Shown here: positions 55,191-63,695 of the stretch, in pieces | Position numbering within the stretch: position 1 is the stretch's first letter | Layout of the letters: each line of letters starts with the position of its first letter | Assembly: GCA_021775255.1 (NCBI GenBank) | Contig: JAJFIA010000001.1 | Span: 124,001-188,000, forward strand | From: Roseovarius sp. | Lineage (GTDB): Bacteria; Pseudomonadota; Alphaproteobacteria; Rhodobacterales; Rhodobacteraceae | DNA: 64,000 nucleotides | Direction: 5' to 3' | Translations under genes and position numbers: made by a program | Notes under the pieces: model-generated | The model's database searches: none | Seen by the model: the letters and a program-made list of their open reading frames with translations, nothing else | What the model was told of the DNA's origin: nothing

Positions 55191-56408
55191 ATGACAGATA
55201 TTGCCCTCCCCCAAAGTGACAGCCGCGCCCAACGCAACGTGATGGTTCTGATCGCGGCGCAGGCGATTTTGGGCTCGCAAATGCCGATGATCTTCATTGT
55301 TGGTGGACTGGCCGGGCAATCGCTGGCCAGCAATATCTGCTTTGCAACCCTGCCGATCACATTGATCGTCATGGGCTCGATGCTGGCGGCCTCGCCAATG
55401 TCTGCCATCATGCAGAAATATGGCCGCAAAGCCGGGTTTTTCGTCGGCGCAATGGCCGGGGCCAGCGGCGGCGCTGTTGGCGCGTATGGGCTTTATACCG
55501 CCTCGTTCCCGATCCTTCTGATGGGCAGCCTGATCACCGGCATTTACATGTCGGCCCACGGGTTTTACCGCTTTGCCGCCGCCGATACCGCCTCGGACAG
55601 GTTCCGCCCCAAGGCCATATCCTATGTCATGGCCGGCGGGCTGATCAGCGCCATCATCGGGCCGCAACTTGTCAAACTCACCGCACAGGCAATGGTGATC
55701 CCCTTCCTTGGCACCTACCTGATGGTGATAGTGGTTAACCTTTTCGGGTCATTTCTGTTTTTGCTTTTGGACATTCCAACCCCGGAGCCCCCGAAACAGG
55801 ATGCGCCGAAGGGCCGTACCCGGCTGGAATTGCTGAAAACCCCGCGCATTGCCGTCGCGGTGATCTGCGCCATGGTGTCTTACGCCCTGATGAATCTGGT
55901 GATGACATCCACCCCTCTGGCCGTGGTTGGCTGTGGCTTTGAGGCCGGGCGCGCGGCGGATGTGGTCTCGGCGCATGTGCTGGCAATGTATATCCCGTCA
56001 TTCTTTACCGGCCATCTGATCGCCCGTTTCGGGGTTGAGCGGATCGTGGCCATCGGCCTGTTCATCCTGGCCTGCGCCGGGGGCATTGCCCTGCAGGGGG
56101 TCGCGCTTGAAAACTTCTTCATCGCCCTTGTTTTATTGGGCCTTGGCTGGAATTTTGGCTTTATCGGCGCCACCACGATGCTGGCTGGCGCGCATGAACC
56201 GCAGGAGCGTGGCCGGATTCAGGGGATGAATGATCTGATGGTGTTTGGCGGCGTCACCGTGGCCTCGCTCTCATCGGGCGCTTTGATGAACTGCTCGGGC
56301 GGGGATGCCGCCGAGGGCTGGGCCTCGGTCAATCTGGCGATGATCCCGTTTCTGGCGCTGGCAGGCGGCGCGCTGATCTGGCTGATACTGCGCCCGCGCG
56401 ACGACTAA
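55191..56408 (+). CDS. MFS transporter
   Basis: The 405-residue product has about twelve membrane helices. MFS signatures include MQKYGRKAGFFVGA after helix 2 and HLIARFGVERIVAIG between the halves. It lies 43 bp after cobB in the same direction; a role in corrin or cobalt-related export is possible but there is no motif for it. ATG 55191 is chosen because it starts the family-like region; the ribosome site is weak. GC-rich palindromes follow, and the next gene converges. Confidence 0.87.
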   Translation: MTDIALPQSDSRAQRNVMVLIAAQAILGSQMPMIFIVGGLAGQSLASNICFATLPITLIVMGSMLAASPMSAIMQKYGRKAGFFVGAMAGASGGAVGAYGLYTASFPILLMGSLITGIYMSAHGFYRFAAADTASDRFRPKAISYVMAGGLISAIIGPQLVKLTAQAMVIPFLGTYLMVIVVNLFGSFLFLLLDIPTPEPPKQDAPKGRTRLELLKTPRIAVAVICAMVSYALMNLVMTSTPLAVVGCGFEAGRAADVVSAHVLAMYIPSFFTGHLIARFGVERIVAIGLFILACAGGIALQGVALENFFIALVLLGLGWNFGFIGATTMLAGAHEPQERGRIQGMNDLMVFGGVTVASLSSGALMNCSGGDAAEGWASVNLAMIPFLALAGGALIWLILRPRDD

Positions 56409-56458
56409 GGATCCCCCGCCCCGGCCCCCGCGCCGGGGCCTCTTCTCAAGCCAGCAGG

Positions 56459-56477
56459 CCCCGGATCAGGTCCGGGG
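56459..56477. repeat. Dispersed palindrome, CCCCGGA type
   Basis: CCCCGGATCAGGTCCGGGG between convergent genes, member of the family at 892-910 and 14349-14407. A separate GC-rich foldback (CCCCGGC/GCCGGGG) lies at 56420-56438. Confidence 0.7.
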
Positions 56478-56491
56478 CGCGTGGGGATATT

Positions 56492-57277
56492 TCAGGGCAG
56501 GTGCAGCCAATCCCTGGAACCACCGGGCAGATCAGGCCGGAAATAGGCAATCATCCGCCCCTCGGGCGGCGCTTTTGCCCCCTCCTGCCACGGGGCGATG
56601 CCATGCAGGGCGTGACGGTGCAGCAGATAGGCCGCGCCGGGTTGCGCCGTGACAACCCGGCGCGGGCAGCGTTCAAACACCTCACGGCGCGCGGCCTGAT
56701 AGGCCTGCGTCAGGTCAACATCCGCCCAATTTTCCTCTGATACATCGCCCAGAGCCGCTTCAAATGCCGCGCGCATGATGTGATGGCTACCTTCCCAGAT
56801 CACCAGCGGGCTGGCCCCGGCATCGCATTCGGTCAGCGGCAGGCCCAGAATATAGGCATGGCGCTCTTTCAGCATCCGCTGCCGGGCAGGCCCCACTGCC
56901 AAAATCCCGTCCACATGCGCCGCATCGCGCTTCAGCCGATAGCGAAAGCCCGCCTCGTTCTCGCCCTGCCTTGGCCTGGGATAGCCGGGATAGTTCACCG
57001 AAACCTGCCCCCGGTGCAGTGGCATTTCCCGGTAAATCCGCCGCGCCATATGGTAAGCCGCGCCGCCAAGCGGCCCGCCCCCCTCAACCGCGCCATCGGC
57101 CCTGTTGGGCAGGGTATCAACGCCCACAAACCACGTGCCTTCGCATTGCAGCCATTTCTTTTGCTGCTCAGGCCTGGCCATGGATTTCAGCGCCGCACCG
57201 CGCGCCGCTTCGGCCCATTCAAGCACCGCAGGCTCTGCCGGATAGGTCGCCCACCCCAGATCAAAAAAGCCGGTCAC
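56492..57277 (-). CDS. 2OG-Fe(II) oxygenase-like protein, unassigned
   Basis: A 261-residue soluble protein I cannot place in a named family. It has a possible iron facial triad: HVD at about residue 121 (AAHVDGIL) and a distal histidine followed by an arginine (HRHALHGIAPW, then GRMIAYFRP) near the C-terminus, the spacing of phytanoyl-CoA dioxygenase-like enzymes. That suggests an oxygenase using 2-oxoglutarate. It overlaps the upstream TauE/SafE gene by ATGA, so the two are coupled; a role in handling a small organic sulfonate or acid is a guess from that. Confidence 0.6.
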   Translation of the reverse strand: MTGFFDLGWATYPAEPAVLEWAEAARGAALKSMARPEQQKKWLQCEGTWFVGVDTLPNRADGAVEGGGPLGGAAYHMARRIYREMPLHRGQVSVNYPGYPRPRQGENEAGFRYRLKRDAAHVDGILAVGPARQRMLKERHAYILGLPLTECDAGASPLVIWEGSHHIMRAAFEAALGDVSEENWADVDLTQAYQAARREVFERCPRRVVTAQPGAAYLLHRHALHGIAPWQEGAKAPPEGRMIAYFRPDLPGGSRDWLHLP

Positions 57278-58098
57278 CAGCCCAGCGCCTTGCGCAGCAT
57301 ATTCAGCGCCACCAGCGTGAGAAACACCGCAAAAACCCGTTTGAGCGGCTTAGGATTCATCGCATGCGCCAGCCTCACCCCAAGCGGCGCGGTGATCAAA
57401 GTCATTGCAATCACAATGAAAAACGCCACCAGATTGACAGCCCCAATGGTGAATGGCGGGCGCTGCTCTGGGGCAATTTCCAACAGCAAAAACCCGATGA
57501 CCGACGGCACAGCGATGGTCATGCCAAAGCCTGCCGCCGTTGCCACGGCGCGGTGAATGGGAATGTTGTAAAGGCTCATCAACGGCACCCCGAAACTGCC
57601 GCCGCCAATGCCCATCAGCACCGACATGAACCCCAAAACCGGCGACATCACCGCGCGGCGCAGCCCGCCGGGCATCGCCTGTCCCAGCCGCCAGTTTGAA
57701 TTTCCAAACCCAAGATAGGCCCCGATGACAAGGCCAAGCACACCAAAAATTCCCTGCAAAAAGATCGAGCTTAATCGCGCCGCAATGCTCACGCCGATAA
57801 TCGCGCCGATGGCAATCCCCGGTGCCCAGGATTTCAGAATTTCCCAGTCCACCGCGCCTTTTTTGTTATGGCTCAGAACCGAGCGCAATGAGGTGACGAT
57901 AATGGTGGCCAGTGAGGTGGCCAGACACATCTGCATCACTTGCGGCCCGCCATAGCCAAGCGTCTGGAAAGCATAGAAAAACGCAGGCACCAGCACGATA
58001 CCACCGCCCACGCCCAACAGCCCGGCCAACACCCCGGCAAAGGCCCCGATCAGCAATAAAAGCCCCAGCATGCTGAGTAGTAATGTCATTTCCGGCAT
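57274..58098 (-). CDS. TauE/SafE-family sulfite/organic anion exporter
   Basis: The 274-residue membrane protein has about eight helices and the two duplicated TauE/SafE glycine-rich motifs, GAFAGVLAGLLGVGGGIVLVP in helix 1 and MGIGGGSFGVPLMSLYNIP in the second half. Relatives export sulfite, sulfoacetate or other anions, or import organic acids. AGGA lies seven bases before ATG 58098. It overlaps the oxygenase-like gene and follows dusA by 50 bp. Confidence 0.9.
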   Translation of the reverse strand: MPEMTLLLSMLGLLLLIGAFAGVLAGLLGVGGGIVLVPAFFYAFQTLGYGGPQVMQMCLATSLATIIVTSLRSVLSHNKKGAVDWEILKSWAPGIAIGAIIGVSIAARLSSIFLQGIFGVLGLVIGAYLGFGNSNWRLGQAMPGGLRRAVMSPVLGFMSVLMGIGGGSFGVPLMSLYNIPIHRAVATAAGFGMTIAVPSVIGFLLLEIAPEQRPPFTIGAVNLVAFFIVIAMTLITAPLGVRLAHAMNPKPLKRVFAVFLTLVALNMLRKALGW

Positions 58099-58148
58099 GA
58101 TTTATCCTTTTGCCCAGATAGAGCGCGTTTTGCCGGTATAAACAACAT

Positions 58149-59129
58149 TTATTCGCCGGTTATTTGCGCCAAAGCGGCCTCAATCAATTCCGGCCCCGCA
58201 CCATCGCGTGCCGCCCCTTCCGACAGGGCCCTGCGCCAGGCCCGCGCGCCGGGGCGGCCGGCAAAAAGCCCCAGCATATGCCGGGTGATCTGATTGAGAC
58301 GCCCGCCCTTGGCCAGATGAGCCTCGATATAAGGCAGCATGGCCCGCGCAGCCGCCTCTGCGGTGCTATCGGGTGTATCCGCGCCAAAAATCAGCCGGTC
58401 AGCCGCGCATAAAATTTCCGCAGGCCGGTGATAGGCCGCGCGGCCAAACATCACCCCATCCATCCCGGCATCCAGAAATTCCCGCGCCTGATCCAGCGTT
58501 TCGATGCCGCCATTCACCGATAAATGCAGCGCCGGAAACAGCCCCTTCATCCGTTGCACCAGATCGTAATCCAGCGGCGGCACATCGCGGTTTTCCTTTG
58601 GGCTCAACCCCTTGAGCCAGGCCTTGCGGGCATGAATGATAAAACGCTCAACCCCGGCGGCACTGACCTGCGCCAAAAATTCCGGCAGTACCTCTTCCGG
58701 CGTTTGATCATCCACGCCAATGCGGCATTTCACCGTGACGTCAACCGCAACGGCCTGCCGCATCGCGGCACAGCATTCCGCCACAAGCTTTGGGTCCTGC
58801 ATCAGCATCGCGCCAAATGTGCCCGATTGCACCCGGTCCGACGGGCAGCCGACATTCAGGTTGATCTCATCATACCCGGCCTCGGCCCCGAGCTTTGCCG
58901 CCTGCGCCAGCTCAACCGGGTCAGACCCGCCCAGTTGCAGCGCCACGGGATGCTCGGCCGGGGAATATTCCAGCAAATGCAGCGCCTGCCCGCGCACCAA
59001 AGCAGGCGCGGTGATCATCTCGGTATAGAGCAGCGCATGTTTCGAAAGCAGCCGGTGCAAAAACCGGCAATGCCGGTCTGTCCAATCCATCATCGGAGCA
59101 ACTGCGAATGTTATTTCTTTATTTATCAA
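58149..59129 (-). CDS. dusA: tRNA-dihydrouridine(20/20a) synthase
   Basis: DusA reduces U20 and U20a in tRNA with NADPH and FMN. The 326-residue product has APMMDWTDRHCRFLHRLLS, the catalytic cysteine in NLNVGCPSDRVQSGTFGAML and the FMN-phosphate region SVNGGIETL and DGVMFGRAAY. The start is TTG 59129; the only codons between it and the conserved VAPMMDW encode INKEITFA, from AT-rich DNA unlike the body of the gene, and no ATG is available. The 5' end of dusA is a known integration site for genomic islands, so this start may be one remade by an insertion. Confidence 0.93.
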   Translation of the reverse strand: MINKEITFAVAPMMDWTDRHCRFLHRLLSKHALLYTEMITAPALVRGQALHLLEYSPAEHPVALQLGGSDPVELAQAAKLGAEAGYDEINLNVGCPSDRVQSGTFGAMLMQDPKLVAECCAAMRQAVAVDVTVKCRIGVDDQTPEEVLPEFLAQVSAAGVERFIIHARKAWLKGLSPKENRDVPPLDYDLVQRMKGLFPALHLSVNGGIETLDQAREFLDAGMDGVMFGRAAYHRPAEILCAADRLIFGADTPDSTAEAAARAMLPYIEAHLAKGGRLNQITRHMLGLFAGRPGARAWRRALSEGAARDGAGPELIEAALAQITGE

Positions 59130-59191
59130 TGTTTTACGTTATCTTTCAGATATATCATATCAAGAACAGCGTGCACCAAATTAGACCAAAT

Positions 59192-59259
59192 TGCACGGCT
59201 TTGTATCTTGTTTGATCTCTATGTGCACGGAATTTGCACGGATTAAAAGGACTGCACGG
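59192..59259 (+). repeat. Four TGCACGG direct repeats beside dusA
   Basis: TGCACGG starts at 59192, 59224, 59235 and 59253 in the AT-rich gap between the dusA start and the IS relic. Short clustered repeats of this kind resemble recombinase arm-type sites near an attachment site. Confidence 0.4.
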
Positions 59260-59265
59260 ATGGCC

Positions 59266-59815
59266 TGTGACCTGCGCCCCTAAAACGCCTCCGGATTTGT
59301 GTAGAGTCTTCCCAACAAAAGGACGGGTAAATGAAGGCATGATTTACGGATGAACAGATCATTGCGATGATCAAGGAACAGGGGCCTGAGACCACATACT
59401 GCGCAATTCAGGGGCTGCGCAGGTGATCATAGCCTCTCAATCAGCGACATTCCGAAGGTGTTACGGCACCGAGTTCATCAGCATGGCGATCCTCAAATGG
59501 GTTCAGGATACGGGTGTAGATTGGCACTATATCGCGCCATGCAAGCCCCAGCAGAATGGCTTCATCGAGAGTTTCAATGGAAAGCTGAGAGACGAATGCC
59601 TGAATGAGACGCTTTTGACACATTGACCGCGGCCAGAGAACCGCTTGAAACATGGCAAGAGGATTACAACTGGCACAGGCCACATTCAGCATCAGGCAAT
59701 CTGACACCAATGAAATCTGCAAAGAAAATGAGCAAGGACAAACCGGTTGCATAAGACCATCAAATCAACCCCAGGGACTCTCCACAAGTTGGCGAAATAT
59801 TGGGCCGCAGATCAG
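59266..59815 (+). mobile_element. Decayed IS3-family element
   Basis: The left end reads TGTGACCTGCGCCCC (59266) and a diverged inverted copy (GGGCCGCAGATCA) ends near 59815. Inside are the start of an orfA (from 59331, broken by TGA at the fourth codon, then FTDEQIIAMIKEQ) and the end of an orfB transposase (59460-59752) with [21 protein letters not shown] and [20 protein letters not shown]. The middle of the element is gone and the orfB frame is interrupted, so it cannot move. Length about 550 bp against roughly 1.2 kb for intact relatives. Confidence 0.75.
59331..59752 (+). pseudogene. Remnant of IS3-type transposase genes
   Basis: The N-terminal piece (FTDEQIIAMIKEQ) matches an IS3 orfA and ends in a stop at its fourth codon. 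After a deletion, the C-terminal catalytic part of orfB follows, carrying the last acidic residue of the DDE triad in [13 protein letters not shown] stop at 59624 and a frame change then interrupt WQEDYNWHRPHS, which is readable in another frame at 59650-59690. No functional protein can result. Confidence 0.7.
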
Positions 59816-59848
59816 AAGCACTCGCGGCTCGCCAAAACAAACGTCGAT

Positions 59849-61231
59849 TCACTGGTGGTTTATTGTTCCGGAGTTCTCAGTTGCCCGGACGATCCCTGCG
59901 CGTAATATCGAAATCATGTCATCGATTTGTGGTTTGGTTATTATCAGCGGTGGCGACATCACACAGGAGTTGTAGATCGGACGTACCAGAAGCCCCATTT
60001 CCTGACAGATGGCGTCAATTTCCAATGCAAATGCATAGTCGCGATCTTCGTCGGGTACGCCCGAATCCAACTCACATTCAATACCTGCCATCAGTCCCAT
60101 AACGCGGACGTCTGTCACAACAGGGAGGTCAAGAAGTGATCGCATGGCGTCAGCGAAATATGGCGCGATTTGTCGTACATGCTCCAAGAGCTGGTCGTTC
60201 TCGAATATGTCGAGGTTTGCCATGGCAGCGGCTGCGGCAACCGGATGCCCAGAGTAGGTGAAACCGGAGAAGAAGGAACGCGCCTCATTGCTGCTTTTTC
60301 TGATGTCTTCCATCAAGCGATCAGAAATGAATAAAGCGCCCATAGGGATGTAGCCGGAGGTAAGGCCTTTGGCGGTTGTGATCATATCAGGTATGACGCC
60401 GAACACCTCTTCGGAGGCAAAGTAATGTCCGAGACGGCCAAAGGATGTGACCACTTCATCGGCAATGAACAGCACATCATGTTTCCTGCACACCTCGTGG
60501 CATCGCTTGAAATATCCATCCGGGGGGATGATCACTCCTCCCGATGCCATGATGGGTTCGGCAATAAAGGCCGCGACTTTGTTTGCTCCAAGCTCAAGGA
60601 TTTTCGCTTCAAGCTCTGCGGTCTTGGCATCGCAGAATGCATCGACTGACATGCCATCGGGCAGATTTTTGACCTTCGGGCAGGAGAGGAAGTGGATCTG
60701 ATCATCAATCATATCCATATTCCTTTTTTCGCGCATTTTGCCTGAGCAACTGGCGCTTAGATAGGTGCTGCCATGATAGCCGTTTACACGCGAGATGATG
60801 TGCTTTTTCTTAGGCCGACCAAGGCAGTTGTTATAGAAAAAGACAAAACGCAGTGCGGAATCGACGGCCGTTGACCCCCCGGTTGTAAAGAATACGTTGT
60901 TCAGATCTCCCGGTGTCAAACCTGCCAGGCGCTCTGCCAATATGGTTGTCGCCGATCCGGCCATTGACCATGGCGAAAAATAGCTGAGTTGCCGCAGTTG
61001 ACCAGCAATCGCTTCAACCATCTCTTCACGACCATGGCCAACATTGACGCACCACATGCCACCAGGACCATCAATCAGTTGATTGCCCTCGGTGTCTTTT
61101 ACGTAAATCCCGTTGCTTGCTTCAAGGACTGTCCATTCGTCTTCGCCCAGCGAAGACACATCCTGCCATGGGTGCAGGAAATGCCGATCATTCGCGTGGT
61201 GCTCGGGCGTGGGCTTGAATGGTGCTGTCAT
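59849..61231 (-). CDS. Class III (aspartate-family) aminotransferase
   Basis: A 460-residue PLP enzyme that should move an amino group from an amine or omega-amino acid to pyruvate or 2-oxoglutarate. Motifs: [33 protein letters not shown], the PLP-binding aspartate in [15 protein letters not shown] and the Schiff-base lysine in [16 protein letters not shown]. Layout is of the putrescine/beta-alanine/taurine transaminase group. ATG 61231 is preceded by AGGAC; the longer upstream reading is in the operator region. It is divergent from tetR and a Pot-type transporter, consistent with amine catabolism. DNA is more AT-rich than most of the window. Confidence 0.9.
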   Translation of the reverse strand: MTAPFKPTPEHHANDRHFLHPWQDVSSLGEDEWTVLEASNGIYVKDTEGNQLIDGPGGMWCVNVGHGREEMVEAIAGQLRQLSYFSPWSMAGSATTILAERLAGLTPGDLNNVFFTTGGSTAVDSALRFVFFYNNCLGRPKKKHIISRVNGYHGSTYLSASCSGKMREKRNMDMIDDQIHFLSCPKVKNLPDGMSVDAFCDAKTAELEAKILELGANKVAAFIAEPIMASGGVIIPPDGYFKRCHEVCRKHDVLFIADEVVTSFGRLGHYFASEEVFGVIPDMITTAKGLTSGYIPMGALFISDRLMEDIRKSSNEARSFFSGFTYSGHPVAAAAAMANLDIFENDQLLEHVRQIAPYFADAMRSLLDLPVVTDVRVMGLMAGIECELDSGVPDEDRDYAFALEIDAICQEMGLLVRPIYNSCVMSPPLIITKPQIDDMISILRAGIVRATENSGTINHQ

Positions 61232-61304
61232 GGCGATGTCCTGTATGGCGTTGATGGTGATCGGCAAAGCAATGTGCAGTCGGGACGACATTAAACTCAA
61301 ATAC

Positions 61305-61361
61305 TTATAGTCAGGTTGAATTTTATATTCAACCACAGTATTTTGTTGCATCTGACTATAA
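61305..61361. promoter_or_regulatory. Nested inverted repeats in the aminotransferase/tetR spacer
   Basis: TTATAGTCAG (61305) and CTGACTATAA (61352) form an outer perfect repeat. Inside, GGTTGAAT and ATTCAACC (61314-61334) form an inner one across TTTAT. The set sits between the divergent start codons and is the likely binding region of the TetR protein. Confidence 0.55.
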
Positions 61362-61381
61362 TTTTATGGCAAGGTTTAATT

Positions 61382-62014
61382 ATGAGTTTGAGGGAACAAC
61401 AAAAAGCAGAACGAACGCAGCGCATTCTTGATGCTGCAGCCGGCTTATTCGCAAACAAGGGCTTTGAGAGTGTGAAGGCGGAAGAAGTTGCTGAGCTCGC
61501 CAAGCTATCGGTTGGCACGCTTTACAATTACTTCGGTGGAAAAAACGAAGTTCTGATGACTTTGACAGCTCTCGAAAATGAGCGGCTTGTTGCTTTGGGG
61601 GCTGAGTTTCAGATAGACCCTGAGGCCACTGTTGCAGACACATTTTGCACTTTCATCCACCTGTTTTTCGATCCCGGCAACATGATTTTATCGAAGGATC
61701 TGTGGCGAGAGGGCTTCGCGATTTCCTTTGCAGACATAACGTCGGAGGAAGCGCGCCGTCTGCGAACCTCTGACAGAATGCTAAGCGAGCAGGTCGTTCA
61801 ACTTGCAATGACACTGCAATCCCAGGGGCGGCTGCGCTCAGATGTTGATTGCGCGATTTTGGGCGCAACTCTCTTCAACAATGCCAACATGCTGTTTTTT
61901 GACTTCACGCGCTCTGAAAACAAATCCTACAGCGATGTAACCGACGAAATTTCCAAAATGACGAAAGCAATCGTTTCGCTGGTCGAGCCCACTTCAGGGG
62001 CAAGACTGTGCTGA
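61382..62014 (+). CDS. TetR-family regulator of the terminal amine cluster
   Basis: A 210-residue regulator with a TetR HTH (AERTQRILDAAAGLFANKGFE, then AELAKLSVGTLYNYFGGKNEVL) and a helical effector domain. AAGG lies seven bases before ATG 61382. The stop overlaps the first permease by 7 bp, so the regulator is the first gene of the transporter operon, and it is divergent from the aminotransferase. The likely effector is the transported amine; this is inference from context. Confidence 0.92.
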   Translation: MSLREQQKAERTQRILDAAAGLFANKGFESVKAEEVAELAKLSVGTLYNYFGGKNEVLMTLTALENERLVALGAEFQIDPEATVADTFCTFIHLFFDPGNMILSKDLWREGFAISFADITSEEARRLRTSDRMLSEQVVQLAMTLQSQGRLRSDVDCAILGATLFNNANMLFFDFTRSENKSYSDVTDEISKMTKAIVSLVEPTSGARLC

Positions 62015-62889
62015 TCAAGAAGCCCATTGATCAAGATGCAATACGCGGGCTGTCGCAGATCAGCCTGCCGTTTTTATTCGCCATGGTTTTGCTGGCCGCA
62101 CCAATGGTTTTGTTGCTCGCAATGAGCTTTTGGACACAAGATTTTCTGACGCTGGACAAGTCCTTTACGCTCAACAATATCCGCGAAGCCTGGTTCGAGC
62201 CGATCTATCAGGTCTTGATGATGCGATCACTGAAAATATCGTTGATCGTTACGTTTGTGACGATTTTGCTCGCCTATCCGGCTGCCTATTATATGTCATT
62301 CGTCGCGCCAAACCGTCGGAAACCTCTTTTGGTCTTTCTGATCACCATACCGTTTTGGACCTCCTACCTCATGCGGATTTTTCTGTGGAAGGTGATTCTC
62401 GGTTACAATGGAGTGATCAATTCAACCCTCATTGAGCTGGGTTTTATAGAAAAACCCCTGGAATTTATTTTGTACAATCAGTTCGCAGTTGTTCTGACAC
62501 TCAGTCATGCGTGGTTGCCCTTTGCGGTCCTGCCGATTTTCGTTGCAATGGAGCGGATGAACCGATCGTATTTGGAGGCAGCGCAGGATCTGGGCGACTC
62601 TGCATTTCAGAGCTTCATTCGCATAACCCTCCCCCTCACAATGCCAGGTGTTGTTGCAGCGACCCTGATCGTTTTTGTGCCAACGATCGGGGATTATGTG
62701 ACGCCAAAATTGGTGGGCGGCCCGGACGGACTGATGATCGCGAATATGATCGAAATGCAATTCAAGAAGGCCAATAATGCGCCTCTTGGCGCTGCACTGG
62801 CGCTCTCTGCCATGTTCCTGGTTGCCACCGTCGCTTTGATCTTTGTATGGCTAAACCGGCGTTACCTGAAATCCGAGGGGGCGGCATGA
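62008..62889 (+). CDS. ABC transporter permease (PotB class)
   Basis: The 293-residue permease has six helices and the EAA loop LEAAQDLGDSAFQSFIRITLPLTMPGV. The first helix is LLAAPMVLLLAMSFWTQDF. Start is GTG 62008, inside the end of tetR. It pairs with the next permease (ATGA overlap). Spermidine/putrescine-type sequence features such as ITIPFWTSYLMRIFLW are clear, but polyamine specificity rests on the missing binding protein. Confidence 0.92.
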   Translation: MLIKKPIDQDAIRGLSQISLPFLFAMVLLAAPMVLLLAMSFWTQDFLTLDKSFTLNNIREAWFEPIYQVLMMRSLKISLIVTFVTILLAYPAAYYMSFVAPNRRKPLLVFLITIPFWTSYLMRIFLWKVILGYNGVINSTLIELGFIEKPLEFILYNQFAVVLTLSHAWLPFAVLPIFVAMERMNRSYLEAAQDLGDSAFQSFIRITLPLTMPGVVAATLIVFVPTIGDYVTPKLVGGPDGLMIANMIEMQFKKANNAPLGAALALSAMFLVATVALIFVWLNRRYLKSEGAA

Positions 62890-63695
62890 TGAAAAAGTAC
62901 CTTGGGGCATTCATGGTTGTCTTTGTCTTGTTTCTTTATGCGCCAACCCTTTTGCTGCCGCTATTTGCTTTTAATGAAAGCACAATCATTTCGTTTCCCC
63001 TGTCCGGGTTCACGTTAAATTGGTTTAGCGTTTTGTGGCAAGCAGAGGCGTTGCAGGCGGCAACAATCAACAGCCTCATCATAGCCTCTGCAAGTTCCGT
63101 CACTGCAACAGGGCTCGCACTTTTGGCGGCCTCTGCTGGTGTTCGATATAGTTTTCCGGGCAAAACTCCCATGATGGCAGCCATCATGGTTCCTATGTTT
63201 TTGCCGGAGATTATCATCGGCGTTTCGTTGCTGACAGTGGTGCTCTTGGCCGGGTTAAACCTGTCAATTTTCACAATCATAATGGGTCACACGTTGATTT
63301 GCGTGCCATTCGCGATTGCCATTCTGCGATCTTCATTCCAGCAGCTTGATCAAAGCATGCAAGAGGCCTCCTTGGATTTGGGAGAATCCCGCGCTGTGAC
63401 CTTCCTGCGCGTCACACTGCCCTTGATTATGCCAGGCGTCGTTTCCAGCCTTCTGATCTCATTCACAATTTCCCTAGATGAATTTGTGATTGCCTTTTTT
63501 CTTTCAGGCACTGAGCCCACATTGCCCGTATATATTTGGTCGCAATTACGGTTCCCAAGAAAAATCCCAAGCGTCATGGCGCTTGGTACAATATTGCTGG
63601 TGCTCTCAGTTTGCTTACTTGCAGTTTCCGAAATTGTCAGACGGCGAAATGCGCGCCGTCTGGGCCAACAAGACACCGGCGGTGCATGGCAATGA
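62886..63695 (+). CDS. ABC transporter permease (PotC class)
   Basis: The 269-residue second permease is of ordinary length, in contrast to the extended paralogue at 31538-32806. It has FNESTIISFPLSGFTLNWF in the first periplasmic loop and the EAA loop EASLDLGESRAVTFLRVTLPLIMPG. ATG 62886 overlaps the previous stop; a second ATG follows immediately. The ATPase gene overlaps its stop (ATGA). Confidence 0.92.
   Translation: MMKKYLGAFMVVFVLFLYAPTLLLPLFAFNESTIISFPLSGFTLNWFSVLWQAEALQAATINSLIIASASSVTATGLALLAASAGVRYSFPGKTPMMAAIMVPMFLPEIIIGVSLLTVVLLAGLNLSIFTIIMGHTLICVPFAIAILRSSFQQLDQSMQEASLDLGESRAVTFLRVTLPLIMPGVVSSLLISFTISLDEFVIAFFLSGTEPTLPVYIWSQLRFPRKIPSVMALGTILLVLSVCLLAVSEIVRRRNARRLGQQDTGGAWQ

Noticed and set aside
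59266..59815. Active transposon
   Set aside because: The first orf has an early stop, the catalytic middle is deleted and the second orf is interrupted.
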